Shown: positions 52,827-61,735, numbered from the stretch's first letter. The stretch is 64,000 nucleotides of DNA from Rhizobium sp. CF080 (GCF_000282095.2 NZ_AKKC02000002.1:496001-560000), one strand, 5' to 3'. Program-made: numbers and translations. Notes: generated by a model from the sequence alone, not told the origin.

Positions 52827-53612
52827 ATGGAAAGCCTGACACCGGAAAAACTGAGCCAAGACGAGATCGAGCGCTACCGCCGCCATATCCTGCTGCCGGA
52901 AATCGGCGGTACGGGGCAGCAGAAGATGAAGAATGCCCGCGTCCTGGTGATCGGCGCCGGCGGGCTCGGCGCGCCGATCCTCGAATATCTTGCGGCCGCC
53001 GGCATCGGCACGCTCGGGATCATCGACGACGACCGGGTTTCCCTTTCCAACCTGCAGCGGCAGGTCATCCACGATACCGGCACGATCGGCGAGTTGAAGA
53101 CGAGGAGCGCCCGCGAGGCGATCGCCCGTCTCAACCCGCATGTCCGCGTCGTTGACTTCGAGGAACGCTTTTCCGCCGAATGGGCGGCACGCAAGCTCGC
53201 CCTTTTCGACCTGCTGATCGATGGTTCCGACAATTTCGATACCCGCTACGCGGCCGCCGATGCCGCGGAACGCACCCGGATCCCGCTGGTGACAGGCGCG
53301 GTCGGCCGGTTCGACGGGTCGGTGACGGTGATGAAACCCTATGAGGCGGGACCGGACGGCGTTCTTTATCCCGGCTATCGCGATCTCTTTCCGGAAAAGC
53401 CGCCGGCGGGATTGATCCCGTCCTGCGCCGAGACCGGCGTCGTCGGCGCTCTGACCGGCGTTATCGGCACCCTCATGGCGATGGAGGCGATCAAGCTCGT
53501 CACCGGCATCGGCGAACCGCTGGTCGGACGGCTGATGCTCTACGATTCGCTGTCGGCCCGTTTCGACATGATCAAATACAAGCGCCGCACAGCCAAGGCT
53601 GCCGCCGAGTGA
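52827..53612 (+). CDS. moeB: MoeB/ThiF/HesA-family adenylyltransferase without zinc cysteines
   Basis: E1-like enzyme that adenylates the C-terminus of a sulphur carrier such as MoaD or ThiS. It has 261 residues. The nucleotide loop is VLVIGAGGLGAPILEYLAAAG. Further signatures are DDDRVSLSNLQRQVIH and DLLIDGSDNFDTRYAAADA. The catalytic-loop cysteine is in SCAETGVVGAL. The Cys-x-x-Cys pairs that hold structural zinc in E. coli MoeB are absent (GYRDLFP here), and there is no rhodanese domain. The 3' end overlaps a GNAT gene by 4 bp. The MoeB role is likely but ThiF is possible. Confidence 0.85.
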   Translation: MESLTPEKLSQDEIERYRRHILLPEIGGTGQQKMKNARVLVIGAGGLGAPILEYLAAAGIGTLGIIDDDRVSLSNLQRQVIHDTGTIGELKTRSAREAIARLNPHVRVVDFEERFSAEWAARKLALFDLLIDGSDNFDTRYAAADAAERTRIPLVTGAVGRFDGSVTVMKPYEAGPDGVLYPGYRDLFPEKPPAGLIPSCAETGVVGALTGVIGTLMAMEAIKLVTGIGEPLVGRLMLYDSLSARFDMIKYKRRTAKAAAE

Positions 53613-54097
53613 GCGAGATGCCGGCGATCGAGATTGCCCGCATCGACGAAGCGTTCAAGCGCTGGGACGAACTTCTGGCGCTCATCCTCTCGTCCTTCGC
53701 CTATATGGACGGGGTCATCGATCCCCCCTCTTCCGCACATCGGCTGACGCTCGCTTCGCTTGCCCGGAAGGCCCGCGACGAGATTGCGTTTGCGGCGACC
53801 GAAAACGGCAGGTTCGTCGGCTGCGTCTTCTGCAAGCCGGAACCGGGCTTCCTCTATATCGGCAAGCTCGCCATCGCCCCCGCGAGCCAAGGCAAGGGTA
53901 TCGGCCGCCGGCTGGTGACCGTTGCGGAAGGGATTGCCCGGGAAAAAGGCTTGCCGGCACTGCGGCTGGAAACCCGCATCGAACTCACCGCCAATCACGC
54001 GACCTTCGCAGGATGGGGTTTCGCCAGGACGGCGGAAAATTCCCATCCGGGCTTTACCCGCATCACCTCGATCGAGATGCAGAAGCGCCTCGACTGA
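53609..54097 (+). CDS. GNAT-family N-acetyltransferase
   Basis: A 162-residue acetyltransferase. The acetyl-CoA loop is LAIAPASQGKGIGRRLVTVAE, followed by LPALRLETRIELTANHATFAGWGF. It starts at GTG 53609 (overlapping the moeB stop) or at ATG 53618; the overlap suggests coupling. The substrate is not identifiable. It converges with the hydroxyacid dehydrogenase gene, stop to stop within 1 bp. Confidence 0.88.
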   Translation: MSEMPAIEIARIDEAFKRWDELLALILSSFAYMDGVIDPPSSAHRLTLASLARKARDEIAFAATENGRFVGCVFCKPEPGFLYIGKLAIAPASQGKGIGRRLVTVAEGIAREKGLPALRLETRIELTANHATFAGWGFARTAENSHPGFTRITSIEMQKRLD

Positions 54098-55102
54098 TCA
54101 GTTGCGGCCGGGCAGCACCCGGTTCGGCGGACGGTGACCGTCGAAGAAGGTGCGGATGTTGATGATTACCTTGTCGCCCATGTCGATCCGGCCTTCGATC
54201 GTCGCCGAGCCCATATGCGGCAGCAGCACGACGCGGCCCTGATGGGCGAGCTTGACGAGTTTCGGGTTCACCGCCGGCTCGTTCTGGTAGACGTCGAGAC
54301 CGGCACCGGCGATCTTGTTGTCGCGCAAAAGCTGGATCATCGCCGCCTCGTCGATGATGTCGCCGCGGGCGGTGTTGACGATGATCGAGCCCGGCTGCAT
54401 CAGCGCCAGGCGCCGCGCCGACAGAAGATGGAACGTCGCCGGCGTCGAGGGACAATTGACCGAGACGATATCGACCCGGGCAAGCATCTGGTCGAGGCTG
54501 TCCCAGTAGGTCGCCTCCAGCTCTTCTTCCGTCGCCGGGCTGACGGGCTTGCGGTTGTGATAATGGATCGACAGGCCGAAAGCCTTGGCGCGGCGCGCGA
54601 CCGCAGTGCCGATGCGGCCCATGCCCACGATGCCGATGCGTTTGCCCCAGATCCGCCGGCCGAGCATCCAGGTGGGGCTCCAGCCGCTCCACTCGCCGGG
54701 CTTGTCGGTGAGGATGCGCGCTCCTTCCACAAGCCGCCGGTTGACGGCGAGGATCAGCGCCACGGTCATGTCGGCGGTGTCTTCGGTCAGCACGTTCGGC
54801 GTGTTGGTCACGGTGATGCCTTTTCTCGCAGCGGCATCGACGTCGATATGATCGAAGCCGTTTGAAAAGCTGGCGATCAGCTTCAGCTGCGGCCCTGCCT
54901 GCTCGATCAGCGCCTCGTCGATACGGTCCGTCACGGTCGGCACCAGCACGTCGGCCGACTTCATCGCAGCCGCCAGCTCGTCGCGCGAACGGCGCGTGTC
55001 ATCGATGTTGAGCTCGGCCTCGAACAGCTCTCGCATGCGGGTTTCCACCGCATCCGGCAGCTTACGGGTGATATAGACCTTGGGTTTCTTCTTCGCCGTC
55101 AT
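54098..55102 (-). CDS. NAD(P)-dependent D-2-hydroxyacid dehydrogenase (glyoxylate reductase type)
   Basis: A 334-residue dehydrogenase of the GyaR/GRHPR group. The Rossmann loop is IGIVGMGRIGTAVARRAKAFG, the catalytic Arg is in VNTARGDIIDEAAM, the Glu is in VYQNEPAVNP and the His is in LLPHMGSAT. The substrate loop FSNGFDHIDVDAA matches glyoxylate reductases. It likely reduces glyoxylate or hydroxypyruvate. The ATG at 55102 opens MTAKKKPKVYITRKL. A large hairpin lies 25-58 bp upstream of the start, in what would be its leader. Confidence 0.92.
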   Translation of the reverse strand: MTAKKKPKVYITRKLPDAVETRMRELFEAELNIDDTRRSRDELAAAMKSADVLVPTVTDRIDEALIEQAGPQLKLIASFSNGFDHIDVDAAARKGITVTNTPNVLTEDTADMTVALILAVNRRLVEGARILTDKPGEWSGWSPTWMLGRRIWGKRIGIVGMGRIGTAVARRAKAFGLSIHYHNRKPVSPATEEELEATYWDSLDQMLARVDIVSVNCPSTPATFHLLSARRLALMQPGSIIVNTARGDIIDEAAMIQLLRDNKIAGAGLDVYQNEPAVNPKLVKLAHQGRVVLLPHMGSATIEGRIDMGDKVIINIRTFFDGHRPPNRVLPGRN

Positions 55103-55126
55103 GAAACTCTCTGCCTGACGCCTTAA

Positions 55127-55214
55127 GGCACGGAACCTGAACCTATTCAGGTTTCGTGCCCCAAGCTTTTGTTCGACGCATCTCGTTATCCCGAAACCGG
55201 TACGCGCTTTCGGG
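55127..55214. repeat. Hairpin plus short rhizobial palindrome upstream of the dehydrogenase
   Basis: GGCACGGAACCTGAA (55127-55141) pairs with TTCAGGTTTCGTGCC (55146-55160), 14 of 15 bp, around CCTA. A second palindrome, CCCGAAA (55190-55196) with TTTCGGG (55208-55214), has the core of the repeat seen at 17247. The first could be a leader structure or terminator; no T-run follows. Confidence 0.55.
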
Positions 55215-55355
55215 CGGCATGCTTTAGGAGGTCCTTAACCAAGTCGCGCGATATTCAGTTCATCCAGGGCGTTTTCTACCAGACCCGTCAGCGAAGACAA
55301 ACAAAACCTCGCGAGGTTCCCGAAAGCCCGAGATCGCTCAGCCGGAACCAAACAC

Positions 55356-55898
55356 ATGCGTCGCGCCATTCTTTCCTCCTTCATCGCTCTTTCCTTCGGG
55401 CTTGTCGCCTCCCTGTCCGCATCCGCCCCGAGTTACGCTCAGGGCGCGGCCAAGGGTCCGAGCGGCCTGCCGCTGCCGCGTTTCGTCAGCCTCAAGTCGA
55501 GAAAGGTCAACATCCGCATCGGCCCGAGCACCGACTATGCGGTGTCCTGGATGTATATGAAGTCCGGCACGCCGATGGAAATCATCCAGGAATACGAAAA
55601 CTGGCGGCGGGTTCGCGATGCCGAGGGCACCGAGGGCTGGGTGAACCAGGCCCTGCTTTCCGGCGAGCGAACCGCACTCGCCGCCCCGTGGATGCGCGGC
55701 AAGGGCAAGGACATCTACGTCAACATGCGCCGCGACCCGCAGGGTACGGCCGCCATCATCGCCAAGCTGGAGCCGGGCGTCGTGCTCCAGATCAAGGAAT
55801 GCAATGGCGACTGGTGCCGCGCGGAAACCAGCGGCGCCGAGGGCTGGATCGCCCAGGCCGAAATCTGGGGCGCCTATCCCGGCGAGGCCTTCAAATAA
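55356..55898 (+). CDS. Secreted protein with two SH3b domains
   Basis: A 180-residue precursor with a signal peptide (ILSSFIALSFGLVASLSASA, cleavage near SYA-QGAAK). Two bacterial SH3 repeats follow: SLKSRKVNIRIGPSTDYAVSW...EGWVNQALL and DIYVNMRRDPQGTAAIIAKL...EGWIAQAEIWG. They are separated by a short basic linker (RTALAAPWMRGKGK). Such SH3b domains bind cell wall peptides. The protein probably stays in the periplasm or on peptidoglycan. It converges with adenosine kinase, ending 56 bp before that stop. Confidence 0.85.
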   Translation: MRRAILSSFIALSFGLVASLSASAPSYAQGAAKGPSGLPLPRFVSLKSRKVNIRIGPSTDYAVSWMYMKSGTPMEIIQEYENWRRVRDAEGTEGWVNQALLSGERTALAAPWMRGKGKDIYVNMRRDPQGTAAIIAKLEPGVVLQIKECNGDWCRAETSGAEGWIAQAEIWGAYPGEAFK

Positions 55899-55954
55899 GA
55901 CGTCCCCAGGAAGGCGTTGATGGAGGCCTCAGATGAGGCCTTCCCGGCGAGGCC

Positions 55955-56947
55955 TTAAATAAGGCCTTCGCGCGCCGCTGCTTCGGTGAGCGACGCCATC
56001 GGGCGGGGGCCGATCTGCTGGATGCAGATGGCGGCCGCAAGGCAGCCGAGCTTGCCGCAATCCTCGAGCGAACGATCCTGGGTATAACCGAACAGGAAGC
56101 CGGCCGCGAAAAGGTCGCCGGCGCCGGTCGTATCGACCAGTTCCTTGATCGGATAGGCATCGATCTTCACGCGCTCTTGGCCGCGAACAATGATCGCGCC
56201 TTCTTCGCTGAGCGTCACAGCCGCCAGCTTGCAATCTTCGGAAATCTTCTTCAGCGCCAGCTCGAAATCCTCGGTCTCGTAGAGCGACAGCGCTTCCTGT
56301 TTGTTGGCGAACACGATGTCGACCGTACCCGAGCGCATCAGGTCGAGGAATTCGGCGCGGTAGCGGCCAACGCAGAACGGATCGGACAGCGTCATCGACA
56401 CTTCGCGGCCGTGCTCATGGGCGATGCGGGCCGATTCGCGGATCGCTTCCTTGGCGCGCGGCGGATCCCAGAGGTAACCTTCGAAATAGGTGACCTTGGC
56501 TTCGGCGACGACGTCCTCTTCGACATGTTCCGGGCCGAGATCGACGCAGGCGCCGAGATAGGTGTTCATCGAACGCTCGCCATCCGGCGTGACGAAGATC
56601 ATCGAGCGGGCGGTCGGCGGATTGTTGCCTTCCGGGCTGGTCTGGTAGTGCACGCCCTGGGCACGGATGTCGTGCTGGAAGATTTGGCCGAGCTGGTCTT
56701 CCGCGACCTTGCCGAAATAGGCGGCCTTGCCGCCGAAACCGGCAATGCCGGCAGCCGTGTTGCCGGCCGAACCGCCGGATGCTTCGACCGCCGGGCCCAT
56801 CTTCGAATAGAGGAGTTCGGCACGTTCGGCATCGATCAGGTTCATCGCACCCTTGGTGATCGCATTGTCGTTCAGGAAATTGTCGTCGCAGCGGGCGAGG
56901 ATATCCACGATGGCATTGCCGATGGTGAGCACGTCGAACTTGGGCAT
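55955..56947 (-). CDS. Adenosine kinase (PfkB family)
   Basis: Ribokinase-family sugar/nucleoside kinase, 330 residues from the ATG at 56947 (MPKFDVLTIGNAIVDI). PfkB signature 1 is in GGSAGNTAAGIAGFGGKAAYFGKVA (read in halves). Signature 2 DTTGAGDLFAAGFLFG holds the catalytic Asp. FEGYLWDPPRAKEA is typical of alphaproteobacterial adenosine kinases. A longer frame upstream is not coding. The gene stands alone; the region to the AEC gene carries an sRNA candidate. Confidence 0.92.
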   Translation of the reverse strand: MPKFDVLTIGNAIVDILARCDDNFLNDNAITKGAMNLIDAERAELLYSKMGPAVEASGGSAGNTAAGIAGFGGKAAYFGKVAEDQLGQIFQHDIRAQGVHYQTSPEGNNPPTARSMIFVTPDGERSMNTYLGACVDLGPEHVEEDVVAEAKVTYFEGYLWDPPRAKEAIRESARIAHEHGREVSMTLSDPFCVGRYRAEFLDLMRSGTVDIVFANKQEALSLYETEDFELALKKISEDCKLAAVTLSEEGAIIVRGQERVKIDAYPIKELVDTTGAGDLFAAGFLFGYTQDRSLEDCGKLGCLAAAICIQQIGPRPMASLTEAAAREGLI

Positions 56948-57106
56948 CCGGTCTTGATCCTCTTGGGAAACAGTTTGTCGCGAAAACCGGTATTCGGGTT
57001 TTGAACCGATTGGAAGGGAAAATAACCGCAAGGCCGGCAATCCAGGGCGTTTTGCCTAGCCGTCACCGGGCCGTCACTCCGCTGTCACGATCACAGGTTA
57101 TAGACC

Positions 57107-57207
57107 TGGGGCATCCGGTTGTGTTGCCGACCACGGATGAACTGGCGGCCGACCACCGGATGTCCTGGACGAGACCAGGAGGAAAGCGGGGATTGCCCCG
57201 CTTTTTT
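57107..57207 (+). ncRNA. Candidate intergenic sRNA of unassigned family
   Basis: A TTATAG at about 57099-57104 could be a -10 element. The following 100 nt fold as CATCCGGT (about 57112) with ACCGGATG (57155-57162), then CCTGG/CCAGG, and end in a clear intrinsic terminator AAAGCGGGG-ATTG-CCCCGCTTTTTT at 57183-57207. No plus-strand protein gene lies upstream, so the terminator belongs to an intergenic RNA. I cannot place it in a known family. Confidence 0.6.
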
Positions 57208-57294
57208 GTTGGGCGCCTGCCGCCACGCCTCCCCCTTCAAACAGCTCCTCTGCATTAAACGCATTTGTCGCACGCCGCGACATGCGTTAGACGC

Positions 57295-58269
57295 ATGAAA
57301 ACATCTCCACAGAAAGCCTCCCCCTTGTCCTCCGTGTTCCTGAATGTCGTGCCCCTCTTCATCCTGATCCTGATCGGCTGGATGGCTGCGAAAACCGGAT
57401 TGTTGAAGGAGGAGACCGGGGATGCGCTCGGTGAATTCGTCTTCAAGATCGCCGTGCCGATGCTGATCTTCCGGACGCTCGCGGATGCGCATTTCGAGGG
57501 CGCCTCGCCGTTCCGGCTGTGGACCGCCTATTTCCTCGGCGTCGCCATGACCTGGACGGTCGGTCACATCCTCACCACCCGCCTTTTCGGCCGGGATGCC
57601 AAGGTCGGCGTGATCGCCGGCATGTCCGGCTCGTTTGCCAACAACGTCTTCATCGGCCTGCCGCTAGTGGCGCATGTGGTCGGCAAGGACGGGCTGGTGG
57701 CGATTTCCATCCTGCTCGCCATCCACCTGCCGCTGATGATGGTGGTCGGTACGATCCTGATGGAAGGTGCGGCCGCCAAGGTGGATGGCGGAGAAAAGCG
57801 CGGCGTTCTGGACGTCCTGAAACAGGTGGGATCCAACCTTGCCCGCAACCCTCTGGTCATCGCCCTTATCGTCGGTGTCGCCTTCAATTTCCTCGACCTG
57901 CACCTGCCGTCCGCGATCGCCATCGTCGTCGACCAGTTTTCCGCCGCGGCGAGCCCGGTTGCCCTGCTGTCGATCGGCATGGCGCTGACGCGATATCCGA
58001 TCCGCGGCGATATCGGCCTTTCGGGGGCCGCAGCGGTGCTCAAGCTGCTGCTGCTGCCGGCACTCGTCTTGCTGATGAGCCATCTGCTTGCCCTGCCCAA
58101 GGACTGGACCACGGCACTGGTGCTGACCGCGTCGGTGCCGACCGGCATCAACGCCTGGCTGATCGCCCAGCGCTTCCGCTCGGGACACAGCCTTGCGGCA
58201 TCGGTGATCAGCATGACCACCGCATTCGGGGTCTTCACCGTCGGCTTCTGGGCCTGGCTGCTCGGCTGA
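57295..58269 (+). CDS. AEC-family (auxin efflux carrier) permease
   Basis: Secondary transporter of about 324 residues with ten membrane helices, AEC/malonate-permease type. The N-terminal VVPLFILILIGWMAAKTGLL and the inner repeat GMSGSFANNVFIGLPLV are characteristic. The second half has SVPTGINAWLIAQRF. ATG at 57295 (MKTSPQKAS) is the likely start, though a TTG at 57265 is in frame. The substrate could be malonate or another small carboxylate. It ends at a bidirectional terminator. Confidence 0.88.
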   Translation: MKTSPQKASPLSSVFLNVVPLFILILIGWMAAKTGLLKEETGDALGEFVFKIAVPMLIFRTLADAHFEGASPFRLWTAYFLGVAMTWTVGHILTTRLFGRDAKVGVIAGMSGSFANNVFIGLPLVAHVVGKDGLVAISILLAIHLPLMMVVGTILMEGAAAKVDGGEKRGVLDVLKQVGSNLARNPLVIALIVGVAFNFLDLHLPSAIAIVVDQFSAAASPVALLSIGMALTRYPIRGDIGLSGAAAVLKLLLLPALVLLMSHLLALPKDWTTALVLTASVPTGINAWLIAQRFRSGHSLAASVISMTTAFGVFTVGFWAWLLG

Positions 58270-58301
58270 GCCGATCAGCATCGGATCCAGGTGCTGAAAA
58301 C

Positions 58302-58332
58302 AAAAATGCCCGACTGACGCCGGGCATTTTTG
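58302..58332. terminator. Bidirectional terminator between the AEC gene and the cytochrome c gene
   Basis: AAAAATGCCCG and CGGGCATTTTT form an 11-bp stem with an 8-nt loop. A-rich and T-rich flanks serve both directions, between two converging genes. Confidence 0.85.
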
Positions 58333-58355
58333 TCTGGAATTCTTGACGTCGCCGA

Positions 58356-58937
58356 TCAGTTGGTGGCGGGCGCCGGAGCGGCTGCATTCGGGTCCGGAAG
58401 CGCAACCGGCGAATCAGCCAGCGTGCGCAGATAAGCGATGAGGTTGGCGCGCTCGGTGTCGTTCTTGAGGCCGGCGAAGCCCATCGCCGTGCCCTTCACG
58501 AAAGCCTTCGGGGCGGTCAGGAAGTGGTTGAGGTTGTCGAAGGTCCAGTGCTCGGCGCCGGCCTTCGAGAATTCCTTCATGCCGGCCGAATAGGAGAAGC
58601 CCTCATGTCCGGCGACCGGACGGTCGACAATGCTCCAGAGATCCGGGCCGACCTTGTTCGGTCCGCCCTTCTCCCCGGAATGACAGCTCTGACACTTCTT
58701 GAATACGGCTTCACCAGCCTTGGCATCGGCCTTGACCAGAAGCTGTGCGATCGGAACGGCGGCAGCAGCGGGTGCTGCGGCTTCACCGGCTGCGGGCTCT
58801 TCGGCGGCAACGATGGCAAAACCGGCCTTCTCGGGGACCTCCGAGTGGAAAATGCCTTCCGAGGCAATGGACACCGACATCATGACGAAAACAGTAGCAA
58901 GCAGGGCGCCTGCCGCCATATTGACATAGGGGTTCAT
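58356..58937 (-). CDS. cycM: Membrane-anchored cytochrome c (CycM type)
   Basis: A 193-residue class I cytochrome c held by an uncleaved N-terminal helix ([20 protein letters not shown]). A Ala/Pro-rich periplasmic linker leads to the haem domain. The haem site is CQSCH near residue 83 and the axial Met is in GTAMGFAGL. It is the alphaproteobacterial cytochrome c552/CycM type that carries electrons from the bc1 complex to aa3 oxidase. The ATG at 58937 follows GAAGGAGCATTTGCGG. The C-terminal APAPATN tail is disordered. Confidence 0.9.
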   Translation of the reverse strand: MNPYVNMAAGALLATVFVMMSVSIASEGIFHSEVPEKAGFAIVAAEEPAAGEAAAPAAAAVPIAQLLVKADAKAGEAVFKKCQSCHSGEKGGPNKVGPDLWSIVDRPVAGHEGFSYSAGMKEFSKAGAEHWTFDNLNHFLTAPKAFVKGTAMGFAGLKNDTERANLIAYLRTLADSPVALPDPNAAAPAPATN

Positions 58938-59090
58938 CCGCAAATGCTCCTTCGCAACCGCCTCATGAGAAAGCGGACCATCTTGAAATCGCGCGGAACC
59001 TATGTCTTTTGCATGGCTGTTGCAACACGATTATCGTCCCGCGCGTGAGACTTTTTGACACTGTTTACGCGGGAATAGAAGGGTCTTTCC

Positions 59091-59864
59091 ATGAAGAATT
59101 CGGCTTTTGACCGGACGCTGGTGTTGATCCCGGCACGAATGGCGTCGACGCGCCTGCCGGGGAAACCTCTGGCTGATATTTGCGGCCTGCCGATGATCGT
59201 TCAGGTAGCAAAACGGGCCGAGGAAGCGCAGGTCGGGCGAATCATCGTCGCCGTCGACCACCAGGACGTCTACGACGCCGTGGCCGCCGCAGGCTTCGAC
59301 GTGGTGATGACCCGGCAGGACCATCAGTCCGGGTCGGACCGCATTTTCGAAGCGGTCCAGAAAGCCGATCCGGACGCGCAGATGGACTTCGTCATCAACG
59401 TGCAGGGCGACCTGCCGACGATCGAGCCGGACGCGGTGCGCGGCTCGCTCAGGCCCCTGCAGGAAAACCCTTCGACCGATATCGGCACGCTGACGGTCGA
59501 GATCACCGACGAGCACGAGAAGACCAATCCGAACGTGGTGAAGATCGTCGGTTCGCCGATTTCCGCCAGCCGGCTGAAGGCGCTTTATTTTACCCGCGCG
59601 ACGGCGCCCTATGGCAACGGCCCGCTCTATCACCATATCGGCCTCTATGCCTATCGCCGCGGGGCGCTCGAAAAATTCGTGTCGCTCGGGCCGTCCGTGC
59701 TCGAAAAGCGCGAATCGCTCGAGCAGCTCAGGGCACTCGAAGCCGGCATGCGCATCGATGCCGAGATCGTTGACTCGGTTCCCTTAGGCGTCGATACTCC
59801 CGCCGACCTTGAAAAGGCCCGTGCGATCCTTTCCGGCCGCCTGGCCGCGCGCGCCTCCTCGTAA
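59091..59864 (+). CDS. kdsB: 3-deoxy-manno-octulosonate cytidylyltransferase
   Basis: Activates Kdo as CMP-Kdo for lipid A-core synthesis. It has 257 residues. The nucleotide-binding signature is [20 protein letters not shown]. Further family stretches are [28 protein letters not shown] and [19 protein letters not shown]. It is complete. The start at 59091 follows AAGGGTCTTTCC. pheA begins 11 bp after its stop, so the two genes are co-transcribed, the usual rhizobial order. Confidence 0.96.
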   Translation: MKNSAFDRTLVLIPARMASTRLPGKPLADICGLPMIVQVAKRAEEAQVGRIIVAVDHQDVYDAVAAAGFDVVMTRQDHQSGSDRIFEAVQKADPDAQMDFVINVQGDLPTIEPDAVRGSLRPLQENPSTDIGTLTVEITDEHEKTNPNVVKIVGSPISASRLKALYFTRATAPYGNGPLYHHIGLYAYRRGALEKFVSLGPSVLEKRESLEQLRALEAGMRIDAEIVDSVPLGVDTPADLEKARAILSGRLAARASS

Positions 59865-59875
59865 CGGATAACCCC

Positions 59876-60739
59876 ATGAACGCACTCACCAATCGCATCG
59901 CCTTCCAGGGCGATTTCGGCGCCAATTCCGACATGGCCTGCCGCGACATGTTCCCGACCATGGAGCCGCTCCCCTGCCCGACTTTCGAGGACGCGTTCCA
60001 GGCGCTCGAAAACGGCGATGCGGACCTGGCGATGATCCCGATCGAGAACACCATCGCCGGCCGTGTGGCCGACATCCATCACCTCCTGCCGGAATCGCGG
60101 CTGCATATCATCGGCGAATATTTCATGCCGATCCGCTTCCAGCTGATGGTGCTGCCCGGCGTGACGCGCGAGGAAATCCGCACCGTCCACAGCCATATCC
60201 ATGCGCTCGGCCAGTGCCGCAAGATCATCCGTTCGAACGGCTGGAAGGCGGTCGTCGCCGGCGACACGGCCGGCTCCGCCAAGATGGTGGCCGAAAAGGG
60301 CGACCGCACCATGGCTGCACTCGCGCCGCGGCTTGCGGCCGACCTCTATGGTCTTGAAATCCTGGCGGAAAATGTCGAGGACCGGGACGACAACGTGACC
60401 CGCTTCGTGGTGCTCTCGCGCGACGAAAAATGGGTGCAGCGGAACAATCCCGACGAGGTGCTGGTCACGACCTTCGTGTTCAACGTCCGCAACATTCCGG
60501 CCGCGCTCTACAAGGCGATGGGCGGCTTTGCGACCAACGGCATCAACATGACCAAGCTCGAAAGCTACCAGCTCGGCGGCAAATTCGTGGCGACCCAGTT
60601 CTACGCGGATATCGAAGGCCATCCGGACGACGCGCCGGTGCGGCGGGCGCTGGAAGAGCTGCGGTTCTTCTCGGAGAAGGTGCGGGTTCTCGGCACGTAC
60701 AAGGGCCACCCGATGCGCGGGGCGCTGCAGAAGGGGTGA
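59876..60739 (+). CDS. pheA: Prephenate dehydratase
   Basis: Converts prephenate to phenylpyruvate in phenylalanine synthesis. It is a stand-alone dehydratase, 287 residues, without chorismate mutase. The catalytic region includes IAFQGDFGANSDMACRDMF, MIPIENTIAGRVADIHHLL and the TRF motif in DNVTRFVVLSRD. The C-terminal ACT domain with NGINMTKLESYQLGGKF gives feedback control by Phe. Second gene of kdsB-pheA. Repeat hairpins begin 25 bp after the stop. Confidence 0.96.
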   Translation: MNALTNRIAFQGDFGANSDMACRDMFPTMEPLPCPTFEDAFQALENGDADLAMIPIENTIAGRVADIHHLLPESRLHIIGEYFMPIRFQLMVLPGVTREEIRTVHSHIHALGQCRKIIRSNGWKAVVAGDTAGSAKMVAEKGDRTMAALAPRLAADLYGLEILAENVEDRDDNVTRFVVLSRDEKWVQRNNPDEVLVTTFVFNVRNIPAALYKAMGGFATNGINMTKLESYQLGGKFVATQFYADIEGHPDDAPVRRALEELRFFSEKVRVLGTYKGHPMRGALQKG

Positions 60740-60764
60740 GAGGCGATGGACTTTTCCCAGCAAA

Positions 60765-60820
60765 ACGCTCCAGTGGAGCGTGTTGAGCCTCGAACGCGCT
60801 GAGCCAAAGCGAAGCGCCGG
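60765..60820. repeat. Hairpin repeat after pheA, copy of the nudC-side repeats
   Basis: ACGCTC-CAGTG-GAGCGT (60765-60781) is a stem-loop with the CAGTG loop seen inverted (CACTG) at 63113 and 63168. The next 25 bp, 60796-60820, recur exactly as an inverted copy at 63069-63093. This shows a dispersed repeat family in the 60.7-63.3 kb region. Confidence 0.7.
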
Positions 60821-60857
60821 GAACTGGTGCGACATACTCCGCAAAGAGGGAGATCGC

Positions 60858-61640
60858 ATGTTCGAATTTTTGCATGAGACGTATCAAGAGGCCGTTGCTC
60901 ACTTACCCAAGGTAATGTTCGACAAACGTAGCGAACTCCACCGAACGATCGTCTCGCTGTATGCCTCCATAGTTGAGCAGACGCATGACGTTCTAATTCT
61001 CCGGCGAGGAGAGGCCAACGCGACCTTGAATATTATCTTGCGAGCGACCCTCGAGGCCTATGTCGACCTCGTCAATCTATGCGGGGATGTTACCTATCTC
61101 GGCCATATGAAAGCGTCATTCCACGAACAGTGGATTATCTTAGGGCGGCACGGTCTAGCCGGAGGAAGCCCGTTCTTACAAAGCTTCCGTGACAATCCTG
61201 AAGCCGCAGCTCTCCTGCAGCAGCACAAAGACGACCTTGCCGCCTTGGCTGCCACACCTTCCCTCAACGCGTTCGATCGCTTCCGAAAAGCGGGAATGGA
61301 GAACACTTATCGGTCGATCTACAACAATCTGTGCAATGAGTCCCATAACAACATCAGGGCGCTCATCTCCCGTCATCTAAGATTGAGCGATGGCAACCAA
61401 CCAGAGCTGGTCATTTTCGACCTGCCCACCACCGAGGACCTAGTCTGGACGTCGAGCACCTACCTCGGCATCCTTGTCCACAGCACTTTCCTCATACACG
61501 ACTACTTCAGAACCGAAGCCCGGCCCGCGATCGAAGAACTGAGGGAGCGGAATAGGGCATTTATTGAGGACTTCAAACGACGCTCAAACACCACGACGAG
61601 CACCGCGCCTTCTGACCACGAGGCTGACAAAGAGAAATAG
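60858..61640 (+). CDS. DUF5677-like protein of unknown function
   Basis: A 260-residue, mostly helical protein with no signal or membrane helix. NIILRATLEAYVDLVNLCGDV and NLCNESHNNIRALISRHL resemble the DUF5677 family as I recall it. The gene is visibly less GC-rich, with rarer codons (TTA, ATA, AGA) than its neighbours, and is flanked on both sides by dispersed repeats, so it looks acquired. GGGAGATCGC precedes the ATG at 60858. No partner gene is visible. The function is not known. Confidence 0.7.
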   Translation: MFEFLHETYQEAVAHLPKVMFDKRSELHRTIVSLYASIVEQTHDVLILRRGEANATLNIILRATLEAYVDLVNLCGDVTYLGHMKASFHEQWIILGRHGLAGGSPFLQSFRDNPEAAALLQQHKDDLAALAATPSLNAFDRFRKAGMENTYRSIYNNLCNESHNNIRALISRHLRLSDGNQPELVIFDLPTTEDLVWTSSTYLGILVHSTFLIHDYFRTEARPAIEELRERNRAFIEDFKRRSNTTTSTAPSDHEADKEK

Positions 61641-61735
61641 GTTTCCACTGTCTGATGAGGGCGGGAGATGGCCGGGCGCTGACTTCCCAAAACAACTACC
61701 TGTTGCTCTCCCGGCAAACGTTAAGGTCGCTTGCG

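Noticed and set aside
57107..57207. SRP (4.5S) RNA or 6S RNA
   Set aside because: The GGUC/GGAAGCAG SRP core and the long 6S bulge architecture are not present.
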